From Rhodospirillum sp. UBA1311 (GTDB taxonomy: Bacteria > Pseudomonadota > Alphaproteobacteria > Rhodospirillales > Rhodospirillaceae): DNA of 28,525 nucleotides. Below are positions 7,165 through 14,017 of this stretch, in pieces. A program made the position numbers and the translations under genes. The notes beneath the pieces were generated by a model. That model did no database searches. It saw only the letters and a list, made by a program, of their open reading frames with translations, and had not been told where the DNA came from. The DNA lies in the NCBI GenBank assembly GCA_002307145.1, contig DBTR01000088.1:1-28525 (forward strand). Direction: 5' to 3'. Numbering within the stretch: the first letter of the stretch is position 1; each line of letters opens with the position of its first letter.

Positions 7165-8591
7165 GGGAGATGGCGCGGCTGTGGGCGATCGTCGCGCTGA
7201 TCGCGCTGCCGTTGCTGACGGCGGCGGGGTTCGGCGTAGTCCGGCTGCACGAGGCCGGATACCTCTGGCACTTCGTCGGAGCGTGCGGCGCTGCAGCGGT
7301 GCTGGCGCTGCTGCTGGCCGGCTGGCCGTCGCGCGCCCACGGCGTGGCCATCGCCGCAGCGCCGAGCGCCCCGCAAGCCGAGCGCGACGCGCGCAGGGCG
7401 GTGGCGGCGATCCTCGAAACCGTGAACGGCGACGATCTTTCCTCGCTCGCCCGCGCGCAGGCCCTGGCGCTCCGCACCGTGCGCGCGGTGGCGGAGGCCT
7501 ATCGCCCGGGCGACGCGGATCTCGCGCTCTACGCCATCACCGTGCCCGAACTCCTGCTGATGACCGAGGACGTGGCGCGACGGCTAACCCGTGCCCTCGA
7601 CGCCTTCCCGGTGCTGCGCCATGTCGAGATCGACGTGGCGATCCGTGGCGCGCGCGGCGCGCGGCAGGCGGCGAAGCTGTGGGGATGGGCCAAGGCGCTC
7701 GGCAAGATCACGCCCGAGGGTGTCGTCGCGGGCAAGGTCAAGGGCATCCTCACCCGCGAGGTCCTGGGTGGCCTCGGCGGCGGCGCGAAGGCGCGGCTCG
7801 CGGCGGTGCTGGCGCGGGAAATCGGCGAGGCGGCGATCCGGCTCTATTCCGGCGAGTACCGCCGCGCCTTCGCTCCCGGCGCGGCCCCCGCCGAGACCCC
7901 GCCGCCCGAAATCGGGCCGCTCGCCATCCTGTTCGCGGGCCTCGGCGACGCGGGCAAGTCGACGCTGCTGAACGCGCTGGTGGGCGACACCAAGGTGCCG
8001 ACCGGGCGCGGACAGGCGACGACGAGCTTCTTCACCGTCGCCCTCGACGATCCCGAGGCGGGGCGGCTGCTGCTGATCGACAGCCCCGGCCTCGACCGCG
8101 GTGTCTCCAAGGACTGGTTGCGGGTGTTGCGCGATGTCGACCTGGTGGTTTGGGTCGCGGCCCTCAATCGCGCCGACCGGGCGCGCGACCAGCATGCGCT
8201 TGCGGCGGTGCGGCGGCTGGCGCACGACGACCCGCGCCTGCGCGACACTCCGATCGTCCTCGCGGCGACCCACGCCGACCTGCTCAATCCGCCGATGGAG
8301 TGGCAGCCGCCCTACGCCTGGCGATCAGGCGATCGGCCGAAAGAGCGCAACATCCGCGCCGCCCTGGCCGCCGCCGCGTCGGCCCTCGGGATCCCGGAAG
8401 CCGACGCCGCGCCGGTCGCTCTCGCCGAGATCGACGACGCCCCCTGGAATATCGCCGACCTCTGGGTCCGGATTCACGCTGCCCTGCCCGAGGCGAAGCA
8501 GAAGCAACTCGAACGCGGCCTGCGCGGCACCGGCTGGACCCACGTCGCGGCGGACGCGGTGAAGGCCGCGTTGCGGGCGGCAGTCAGGTAA
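7161..8591 (+). CDS. Membrane-anchored GTPase, partner of the preceding GTPase, role unknown
   Basis: A 476-residue protein. Two hydrophobic helices (about 7-27 and 36-54) anchor it, then come a long helical region (about 72-235), a Pro-rich linker (240-250) and a TRAFAC-type GTPase domain. G1 is GLGDAGKS (260-267), the likely G2 threonines are in ATTS (286-289), G3 is DSPG (307-310) and G4 is THAD (370-373), a canonical T-x-x-D form. The GTG at 7161 overlaps the upstream stop (GTGA); an ATG at 7170 is an alternative. Two linked membrane GTPases recall dynamin-like or Toc-like pairs, but sequence likeness beyond the G motifs is not evident. The gene is followed by a hairpin-rich spacer, so it probably ends its operon. 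Confidence 0.8.
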   Translation: MREMARLWAIVALIALPLLTAAGFGVVRLHEAGYLWHFVGACGAAAVLALLLAGWPSRAHGVAIAAAPSAPQAERDARRAVAAILETVNGDDLSSLARAQALALRTVRAVAEAYRPGDADLALYAITVPELLLMTEDVARRLTRALDAFPVLRHVEIDVAIRGARGARQAAKLWGWAKALGKITPEGVVAGKVKGILTREVLGGLGGGAKARLAAVLAREIGEAAIRLYSGEYRRAFAPGAAPAETPPPEIGPLAILFAGLGDAGKSTLLNALVGDTKVPTGRGQATTSFFTVALDDPEAGRLLLIDSPGLDRGVSKDWLRVLRDVDLVVWVAALNRADRARDQHALAAVRRLAHDDPRLRDTPIVLAATHADLLNPPMEWQPPYAWRSGDRPKERNIRAALAAAASALGIPEADAAPVALAEIDDAPWNIADLWVRIHAALPEAKQKQLERGLRGTGWTHVAADAVKAALRAAVR

Positions 8592-8632
8592 AAAACATGC
8601 GAGGGGGCTTCCCTCCGGGGGATTTCCACCCT

Positions 8633-8657
8633 GAGAAACGCCCACCGGGCGTTTCTC
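8633..8657 (+). terminator. Hairpin downstream of the GTPase pair
   Basis: A perfect 11-bp stem GAGAAACGCCC / GGGCGTTTCTC with loop ACC, starting 42 bases after the stop at 8591. There is no long T-run, so it may act as a weak terminator or an mRNA 3'-end stabiliser. Confidence 0.45.
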
Positions 8658-8781
8658 TCGCCTTCGGCGACCGGGTTCCAATACCCCTCGCGCTTCCCAT
8701 TAGTTTTACGCCGCGAAGCGGCAATCAGCTCATCACGCGGCGTGATGGCTTTATCGCGCTACGCGCAAAAACTTCCGGGAG

Positions 8782-8808
8782 GTCCGGAGGGGCCGAGCCC
8801 CTCCGGAC
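8782..8808 (-). terminator. Hairpin downstream of the RBBP9-like hydrolase gene
   Basis: A perfect 12-bp stem GTCCGGAGGGGC / GCCCCTCCGGAC with loop CGA, 24 bases beyond the hydrolase stop on the minus strand. Read on the minus strand it is followed closely by TCCCGGAAGTTTTTGCG, which contains a short T-run. It is a reasonable terminator for the end of the citrate lyase operon. Confidence 0.55.
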
Positions 8809-8831
8809 GGGGTCCGGGGCGGCAGCCCCGC

Positions 8832-9407
8832 CTAATGCCGCATCCGGCGTTCGAAGCGCAGCAGGAGTTCGAGGCCTTGCCACCAGAGGCCGTATCCGGC
8901 TTCGGCATTGATGTGTCCGGCGTCGCCGATATCGACGAGTTCCGCGCCCCAGAGGTGGCTCCAGTGTTCGGCGCGGGAGAACGGCATGATCGGGTCGGTT
9001 TGGCTGGCGACGACCATGGCCGGGACTTCGAGGCGGGTATGGGGCACGCGCTCGACGGCTTCGAAGCGGCTTGGGCGCGGCGGCGCGACCAGCATCACGC
9101 CCGCGACGAAGGGGTGGAGTTCGGCGGCGAGGCAGGTAGCGGCGAGCGCGCCGAGGGAGTGGCCGATCAGGATCGCCGGGCGCTGGCGCTGCGCCAGCAG
9201 CCGCCGCGTCGCGTCGATCCAGTGTTCGATGTCGGTGGCGTTCCAGTGGCTGTGGCTGATGCGCTGGAAGGCCGGGCTGTGGTCTTGCCAGAGGGTTTGC
9301 CAGTGCTCCGGGCCGCTATTCTTGAATCCGGGAATCAGGACGAGGTCGAGCCGCGTCGCGACTTCGGCGAGGGATTCGAGGGTGCGGGTGAAGTTGGGAG
9401 CGAGCAT
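8832..9407 (-). CDS. RBBP9/YdeN-family serine hydrolase (alpha/beta fold)
   Basis: A 191-residue small alpha/beta hydrolase. The family start LVLIPGFKNSGPEHWQTLWQ is at about residues 23-42. The nucleophile elbow GHSLG sits near residue 84, an acid Asp is probably in ASQTDPIMP, and the catalytic His is in DAGHINAEAGYG. All three catalytic positions look intact, so it should be an active esterase-like enzyme. The substrate is unknown. The ATG at 9407 is the only usable start and gives about 20 residues before the usual family N-terminus. It lies 48 bases after citX on the same strand and may be co-transcribed with the lyase genes. A role in citrate metabolism is not known for this family. Confidence 0.85.
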   Translation of the reverse strand: MLAPNFTRTLESLAEVATRLDLVLIPGFKNSGPEHWQTLWQDHSPAFQRISHSHWNATDIEHWIDATRRLLAQRQRPAILIGHSLGALAATCLAAELHPFVAGVMLVAPPRPSRFEAVERVPHTRLEVPAMVVASQTDPIMPFSRAEHWSHLWGAELVDIGDAGHINAEAGYGLWWQGLELLLRFERRMRH

Positions 9408-9455
9408 TGGTTGGCCGAGGGTTTTTGCGACCCGTCGGTTATAGCAGCAAAACCT

Positions 9456-9986
9456 TCAGGGCATGAACACCCACGCGCCCACCAATGTTTCGATTGCCGC
9501 GATCAGGTCGACGACGGCGTGGGCGCGGGAGCGGGCGCAGGCGTGCGCGGGTTCGCCGCAGACCAGGCAGGCGCGCGGCGGCAGGCCGAGGTCGCGGCGC
9601 GCGAGGCCGCCCGCGGCGGTGGCGACGTCGATGTCCCAGAGCCGCCCGAGAGGATGGCTTTGTTCCAGGTCCACGGTGGCGCGCTTGACCGATTCCGGGT
9701 CGGCGGCGACGATGAAGAGCGCCTCCGGCCCGGTGATTTCGGTTTCGCGATAGGCGAGTTCGGCGTCCCAGCCCCGTTCGCCGGCGATGCGGTCGACCTC
9801 GACCAGCGCCGCCGCCTGGATCAGGCGCGAGAGGATGCAGTCCTTCACCGGCCCCGGCATCACCGGCGTCACCGAGATCGCGACGCCGCCGGGGTGGCTT
9901 TCGAGCGCGGCGGAGCGGCGGGCGACGCGGTTGTCCCGCGCCGCCAGGATCGCCGCGAGGCTCGCCTCCGCGCCCGTTGCGATCAT
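9456..9986 (-). CDS. citX: Apo-citrate lyase phosphoribosyl-dephospho-CoA transferase
   Basis: CitX attaches the 2'-(5''-triphosphoribosyl)-3'-dephospho-CoA prosthetic group to the acyl carrier subunit CitD, giving holo-citrate lyase. The 176-residue protein matches the CitX layout: an early basic region with PGPVKD (residues 45-49), the conserved GRLWDIDV (114-121), and RACLVCGEPAHACARSRAH (138-156) with the typical cysteines. The ATG at 9986 overlaps the citF stop in an ATGA (9983-9986), so it is coupled to citF. The reading frame stays open far upstream, but that part is the shadow of citF. The matching synthase CitG is not in the window. Confidence 0.93.
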   Translation of the reverse strand: MIATGAEASLAAILAARDNRVARRSAALESHPGGVAISVTPVMPGPVKDCILSRLIQAAALVEVDRIAGERGWDAELAYRETEITGPEALFIVAADPESVKRATVDLEQSHPLGRLWDIDVATAAGGLARRDLGLPPRACLVCGEPAHACARSRAHAVVDLIAAIETLVGAWVFMP

Positions 9987-11503
9987 TCCGGAACCTGACG
10001 CACCACGTCGACGACGCTGCCGTCGCGGTAGCGGATCACGCCGACGAGCTTGTCGAGGAACTTGATCGGTTGCGGCGTGCCGGTGAGGGCGAGCGAGCGT
10101 TGGTAAAGCTCCTCGATCGCGAATACCGGCAGCCCGGCCTCCTTCAGCCTTGCCGCAAGGTCGGGGCGGTTGGGGTTGACCGCGATGCCGTGGTCGGTGA
10201 CCAGCACGCCGATGGTCTCGCCGGGCGTAACCACGGTGGTGACGTGCTCCACCACCATCGGGATGCGCGAGCGGATCAGGGGCGCGACCACGATCGGCAG
10301 GTTGGCTCCGGCGGCGACGTCCGAATGCCCGCCCGACGCGCCCCGCATCACGCCGTCCGACCCGGTGATCACGTTGACGTTGAAGTCGAGGTCGATTTCG
10401 AGCGCGCTCAGGATCACCACGTTCACCCAATCGCTGAACGCGCCCTTCGAGGTCGGGTTGGCGTAGGTGTTGGTGGAAATCTCGTAGTGGCCGGGGTTGA
10501 CCCGCAGGGATTCGGCGGCTTGGGCGTCGAAGCTCTGGGTGTCGTAGAGTTTCGCGATCAAGCCCTTCTGGTGCAGGTCGACGATGCTGCCGGTGATCCC
10601 GCCCAAGGCGAAGCCCGCCTTGATCCCTTTTTTCACCATCCGGGTTTCGAGGAAGCGGGTGACGGCGGTGGCGGATGCGCCCGAGCCGGTCTGGAGCGAG
10701 AAGCCGTCCTCGAAATAGCCCGAATGCTCGATCACGTCGGCGGCGAAGCGCGAGATCAGGAGTTCGCGCGGGTTCGAGGTCATCCGCACCGCGCCGACCG
10801 AGATCTTGGTCGGGTCGCCGATCTGGTCGACCTGGACGACGAGGTCGACCTGGTCCTGGCGGATGCTGGCGGGCGCGTTGGGGTAGGGCACCAGGGTTTC
10901 GGCGAGCAGCACGACCGTCTTCGCCCGCGCCGCGTCGACCATGGCGTAGCCGAGCGAGCCGCAACGCGACAGGCCGCTGACCGCGTTGGCGTTGCCGAAG
11001 GCGTCGGCGGTGGAGACGCCGAGGAAGGCGACGTCGACCTGGAGTTCGCCCCGGTCCATCAGGTGGACGCGGCCGCCGTGGGAGTGAATGTGGACCGGCT
11101 CGTCCATCAGGCCGTGGGAGATCGCCTCGGCGAGCTTGCCGCGCATCCCCGAGGTGTAGATCCGTCGGATCACGCCTGCGCGGATATGTTCGATCAAAGG
11201 GGTGTTGCAGGAGAGCAGCGACGACGGCGCGAGGGTGAGGTCGCGGAAGCCCATCTCGGCGAGCTTGGCGACCACCATGTTGATCGTCTTGTCGCCTTCG
11301 CGGAAGCCGTGGTGGAAGGAGATCGTCATGCCGTCCTTGAGGCCCGAGGCGCGGATCGCGTCTTCGAGGTTCTTGCAGAGCTTGCGCTCGTGGCGGGTTT
11401 CGGCGGTGGCGACGTGGGCGATTCGCGCGGCGACCCCGGAGAACGGCTCCAGCGCCTGCTCGCGCAGGGAATCGGCGAAGCGCCGGGTGGTGGAATTGGT
11501 CAT
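9983..11503 (-). CDS. citF: Citrate lyase alpha subunit (citrate:acetyl-ACP transferase)
   Basis: CitF exchanges the acetyl group on the CitD prosthetic group for citrate, forming citryl-ACP, the first half of the citrate lyase cycle. With 506 residues it has the family length. Strong family segments include RDGMTISFHHGFREGDKT-like KDGMTISFHHGF, HIHSHGGRVHLMDRGELQVDVAFLGV, EISTNTYANPTSKGAFSDWV, NVNVITGSDGVMRGASGGH and LVTDHGIAVNPNRPDL. I prefer the ATG at 11503 because GAGGAA lies six bases upstream. A GTG at 11521 overlapping the citE stop would add six residues. The gene is flanked by citE and citX in the usual order. Confidence 0.96.
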   Translation of the reverse strand: MTNSTTRRFADSLREQALEPFSGVAARIAHVATAETRHERKLCKNLEDAIRASGLKDGMTISFHHGFREGDKTINMVVAKLAEMGFRDLTLAPSSLLSCNTPLIEHIRAGVIRRIYTSGMRGKLAEAISHGLMDEPVHIHSHGGRVHLMDRGELQVDVAFLGVSTADAFGNANAVSGLSRCGSLGYAMVDAARAKTVVLLAETLVPYPNAPASIRQDQVDLVVQVDQIGDPTKISVGAVRMTSNPRELLISRFAADVIEHSGYFEDGFSLQTGSGASATAVTRFLETRMVKKGIKAGFALGGITGSIVDLHQKGLIAKLYDTQSFDAQAAESLRVNPGHYEISTNTYANPTSKGAFSDWVNVVILSALEIDLDFNVNVITGSDGVMRGASGGHSDVAAGANLPIVVAPLIRSRIPMVVEHVTTVVTPGETIGVLVTDHGIAVNPNRPDLAARLKEAGLPVFAIEELYQRSLALTGTPQPIKFLDKLVGVIRYRDGSVVDVVRQVPE

Positions 11504-11517
11504 CGGAGGTTCCTCGG

Positions 11518-12396
11518 TCACTTGCGGGTTCCGGAAGCTGCGGCGCGGCGCAGAACCACCCGCGCGTGTTCGATGATCGGCGCGTCGATCATCTTGCCGT
11601 TGAGCGAGATCACGCCCAGGCCTTGCTTTTCGCCATCCAGCGCGGCGGCGACGACGCGGCGGGAATAGTCCACCTCCTCGTCGGTGGGGGCGAAGGCGTT
11701 GTGCAGGAGCTCGATCTGGCGCGGGTTGATCAGCGACTTGCCGTTGAAGCCGAGGCGCTTGATCAGGTCCACTTCCTTCAGGAACCCGGCGTCGTCGTTG
11801 ACGTCGGAGAACACCGCGTCGAAGGCGTCGATCTTGGCGTAGCGGGCGGCGTGCAGTACCGCGCAGCGGGCGTAGTAGAGCTCGCTGCCGTCGCCGCGCT
11901 GGGTCTGCATGTCCATGACGTAGTCGAAGGCGGCGAGCGCGATGCCGATCAGGCGCTTCGAGGCCATCGCGATCGACACCGCGTTGACCACGCCGCTCGC
12001 GGATTCGATCGCGGCCATCAGCTTGGTCGAGCCGACCTCGCGGCCGCAGGCGCGCTCGATGCGCTCGACCTCGGCTTCGAGCTGGTGCACGTCTTCGGCG
12101 GTATCGGTCTTCGGCAGGCGAACGACGTCCACCCCGGCGCGCACCACCGCTTCGAGGTCTTCCATGCCGAACGGCGAGGAGAGCGGGTTGATCCGCACTA
12201 CGGTCTCCATGCCGCTCTCGCGGTAGATCGGCATCTGCAGGGCGTGGAAGACGAGGATGCGCGCCGCGTCCTTCTCGCGGAGCGAGACCGCGTCCTCAAG
12301 GTCGAACATGATCGAATCCGGCTTGAACACGAAGGCGGTGGAAAGCATCGCGGCGTTCGCGCCGGGCAGGAACAACATGCTGCGGCGAAGTTTCAT
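11518..12396 (-). CDS. citE: Citrate lyase beta subunit (citryl-ACP lyase)
   Basis: CitE cleaves citryl-ACP to oxaloacetate and acetyl-ACP. It is a 292-residue HpcH/HpaI-type TIM barrel that needs a divalent metal. The start RRSMLFLPGANAAML, the metal and substrate region MFDLEDAVSLREKDAAR (about 30-46), VRLPKTDTAEDV, the metal-ligand region AAIESASGVVNA and SLINPRQIELLHNAF near the end are all CitE hallmarks. The ATG at 12396 overlaps the citD stop as ATGA and has GGAG eight bases upstream. Longer upstream reading frame would add a basic, non-family extension from inside citD. Confidence 0.96.
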   Translation of the reverse strand: MKLRRSMLFLPGANAAMLSTAFVFKPDSIMFDLEDAVSLREKDAARILVFHALQMPIYRESGMETVVRINPLSSPFGMEDLEAVVRAGVDVVRLPKTDTAEDVHQLEAEVERIERACGREVGSTKLMAAIESASGVVNAVSIAMASKRLIGIALAAFDYVMDMQTQRGDGSELYYARCAVLHAARYAKIDAFDAVFSDVNDDAGFLKEVDLIKRLGFNGKSLINPRQIELLHNAFAPTDEEVDYSRRVVAAALDGEKQGLGVISLNGKMIDAPIIEHARVVLRRAAASGTRK

Positions 12397-12686
12397 GCCA
12401 GCACACTCCAGTCGGCGGTCCATTCGTCGGCGGCGCGGCGCACCACGGTCTGGAGCCGCGCGCGGATCACGCAATCGAGCGCGCCCTTGTCCTCGATGAT
12501 CACCTGGGCGGCGTCGATGCCGAGCTTCTCCAGGGTTTCGCGCGCGACGGCCTCGATCTGCGCGCCGAACTGGTGGATCACCTCGCTTTGCAGGACGATT
12601 TCGAGACCTGCGTCGCGCGGCGCGATGCGCACCATCAGGTCGCTCGATTCGAGCGTGCCTGCGAGCGCCTCTCTAACTATCTTCAT
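12393..12686 (-). CDS. citD: Citrate lyase gamma subunit (acyl carrier protein)
   Basis: CitD is the acyl carrier of citrate lyase and bears the dephospho-CoA-derived prosthetic group on a serine. The 97-residue length is typical. The modification site region AGTLESSDLMVRIAP (residues 9-23) is intact, with the serine at about residue 14, followed by EIVLQSEVIHQFG. The ATG lies inside the end of citC (14-bp overlap) with CAGGA just upstream, and the gene overlaps citE by 4 bp. All three lyase subunits are therefore translationally linked. Confidence 0.95.
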   Translation of the reverse strand: MKIVREALAGTLESSDLMVRIAPRDAGLEIVLQSEVIHQFGAQIEAVARETLEKLGIDAAQVIIEDKGALDCVIRARLQTVVRRAADEWTADWSVLA

Positions 12687-13782
12687 AGGAATCCTGTCCT
12701 TTCTTGCTCAAGGCGTTCTCGACCCAGGTCGGCGGGTCGGGAATCTGCGAAGCGGTGCGGCCCGGGCGGTGCTTGTCGCGCAGCACCGCGAGGGTGAAGG
12801 GCGGCACGAGGCGGCCGATCTCGGCGAAGCGCTCGGCGGCGAGCAGGCTGCGCACCTCGGAGGCGGAGATCGGCACCTCGCCATTGGCGATGCGCGGAAT
12901 CTCCACCACTTCGATCGGCGGAAACGGCGAATCCGGGCGGCGCAGCCAGTGCATCATATCGCGGTTGTACTTGTTGGTGGTCTTGCAGAACGGCTCGGTG
13001 CCGACGAAGCGCCGGGTGATGCCGAGCGCCGGGGCGATGAAGTTGCGGAACACCAGCAGGTCGATGGCGGTGAAGCTGTCGGCGGCGGCGTTCTTCTCCT
13101 TGAAGAAGTAGCTGGAGAAGGTGGCGCGGGAGACCATGTACTCCGAACCCGGGTGCAGGGTCAGGCGCGGCAGGTCGGAAATTCCCGCCTTCACCATCGC
13201 GTAGCGGTCGCGGTAGGAGAAGAACGAGGTGTCCTCGGCGACGACGAACAGGTGCAGGTGGTCGCAGTTCGCCACCGCGTACTCGACGAGGTGGCGGTGG
13301 CCGTAGGTGAAGGGATTGGCGTTCATCACGATCGCGCCGATCACCGCGCCCGGCTGGCGCAGGGTCTTCAAGCTCGCGCAATAGCCGCGCACGCCGATCG
13401 GGGTGTTCTCCATGAACGCCACCACCCCCGGCACCTCCACCACCTTGTAGAAGCCGCAGGCGCGGAAACGGTCGACGTTGTCGGGCTTGGTGTAGAGGAA
13501 CAGGTGGGTGTGGCCGCGCTCGTGGGCGAGGTGCGCGATCTCGGTCATCAGCAGCAGCGAGAGGGATTCGCCCTGGAGTTCGGGCGAGATCGCGGCGCAC
13601 TTGACGATGTTCTTGTCGAGCCCGGCGCAGGCGATGGTGCGGCGGCCGCGCCGCAGCACCACGAACACCTCGACCGTCGCCTCGTAGCTGAGGTCGCACG
13701 CCGCGAGCAGGGCCTTGATCTCCGTCGCCGCTTCGGGCTCGGAGATCGGGTCGACGCGATAGGGCTGGACTTCATCCGTCAT
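12673..13782 (-). CDS. citC: [Citrate (pro-3S)-lyase] ligase
   Basis: CitC acetylates the thiol of the citrate lyase prosthetic group using acetate and ATP, switching the lyase on. The 369-residue protein has an N-terminal GNAT-like domain (about 25-130) and a C-terminal nucleotidyltransferase domain. The latter shows the HxGH-type site NANPFTYGHRHLVEYA (about 153-168) and the later ISASEVRSLL motif. VVAEDTSFFSYRDRYAMVKAG and NKYNRDMMHWL are also typical. It is the first gene of the lyase operon, 235 bases downstream of the citrate carrier gene on the same strand. Its C-terminal tail is charged and overlaps citD. Confidence 0.95.
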   Translation of the reverse strand: MTDEVQPYRVDPISEPEAATEIKALLAACDLSYEATVEVFVVLRRGRRTIACAGLDKNIVKCAAISPELQGESLSLLLMTEIAHLAHERGHTHLFLYTKPDNVDRFRACGFYKVVEVPGVVAFMENTPIGVRGYCASLKTLRQPGAVIGAIVMNANPFTYGHRHLVEYAVANCDHLHLFVVAEDTSFFSYRDRYAMVKAGISDLPRLTLHPGSEYMVSRATFSSYFFKEKNAAADSFTAIDLLVFRNFIAPALGITRRFVGTEPFCKTTNKYNRDMMHWLRRPDSPFPPIEVVEIPRIANGEVPISASEVRSLLAAERFAEIGRLVPPFTLAVLRDKHRPGRTASQIPDPPTWVENALSKKGQDSYEDS

Positions 13783-13891
13783 TCTGGCCGCCTTCGGAAG
13801 CCGGCTGAAACGCGATCCCGGGTCGTGCCGCCATTATTACCCACATTCCGCCAGGGACTTTCGACTATCTTCGGGTCCAGGGCCGTATTTT

Positions 13892-13915
13892 GCGAATGGG
13901 CGCTGCGCCATTTGC
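13892..13915. promoter_or_regulatory. Imperfect palindrome upstream of citC, possible operator
   Basis: GCGAATGG (13892-13899) and CCATTTGC (13908-13915) form an 8-bp inverted repeat with one mismatch, separated by 8 bases. It lies 110-135 bp upstream of the citC start on the minus strand. No convincing sigma-70 or sigma-54 promoter was seen in the 235-bp spacer, so citC may be transcribed from the carrier promoter upstream. The site is a candidate only. Confidence 0.25.
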
Positions 13916-13948
13916 GCATTGGTGGCGATTGTTGCGGGACATTCGTGC

Positions 13949-13992
13949 TGCGCCCACCGGCGTCGGGGGACGAGGGGTAGCCGGTGGGCGCA
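13949..13992 (-). terminator. Large stem-loop after the citrate carrier gene
   Basis: A perfect 13-bp inverted repeat, TGCGCCCACCGGC (13949-13961) and GCCGGTGGGCGCA (13980-13992), with an 18-base loop. It starts 26 bases beyond the carrier stop on the minus strand. No T-run follows, so it may be a partial terminator or a processing/stabilising element between the carrier and citC. Confidence 0.5.
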
Positions 13993-14017
13993 CGGGGCGA
14001 GGGTGAGCCCCGGGGTC

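Larger units (their letters stand above)
8592..8831. repeat. Hairpin-rich intergenic spacer between convergent genes
   Basis: These 240 bases hold no convincing gene. Three perfect inverted repeats with 3-base loops are seen: 8633-8643/8647-8657 (11 bp), 8731-8737/8741-8747 (7 bp) and 8782-8793/8797-8808 (12 bp). Purine-rich runs of the type GGGGTCCGGGGC follow. The composition resembles dispersed intergenic repeat units of GC-rich alphaproteobacteria. That can only be confirmed by finding other copies in the genome. Confidence 0.55.

Noticed and set aside
8592..8831. CRISPR-like repeats or a small RNA gene in the hairpin spacer
   Set aside because: The hairpins differ in sequence and are not regularly spaced, and no promoter is seen in front of them.
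11566..13980. Long plus-strand open frame across the citrate lyase genes
   Set aside because: Antisense to citE, citD and citC, whose products match known families throughout. The plus-strand product has shadow composition.
13783..14017. Possible sigma-54 promoter for citC
   Set aside because: I scanned the minus strand for GG-N10-GC with TGGC/TTGC context and found none. One near match (TGGCGGAATGTGGGT) lacks the GC element.
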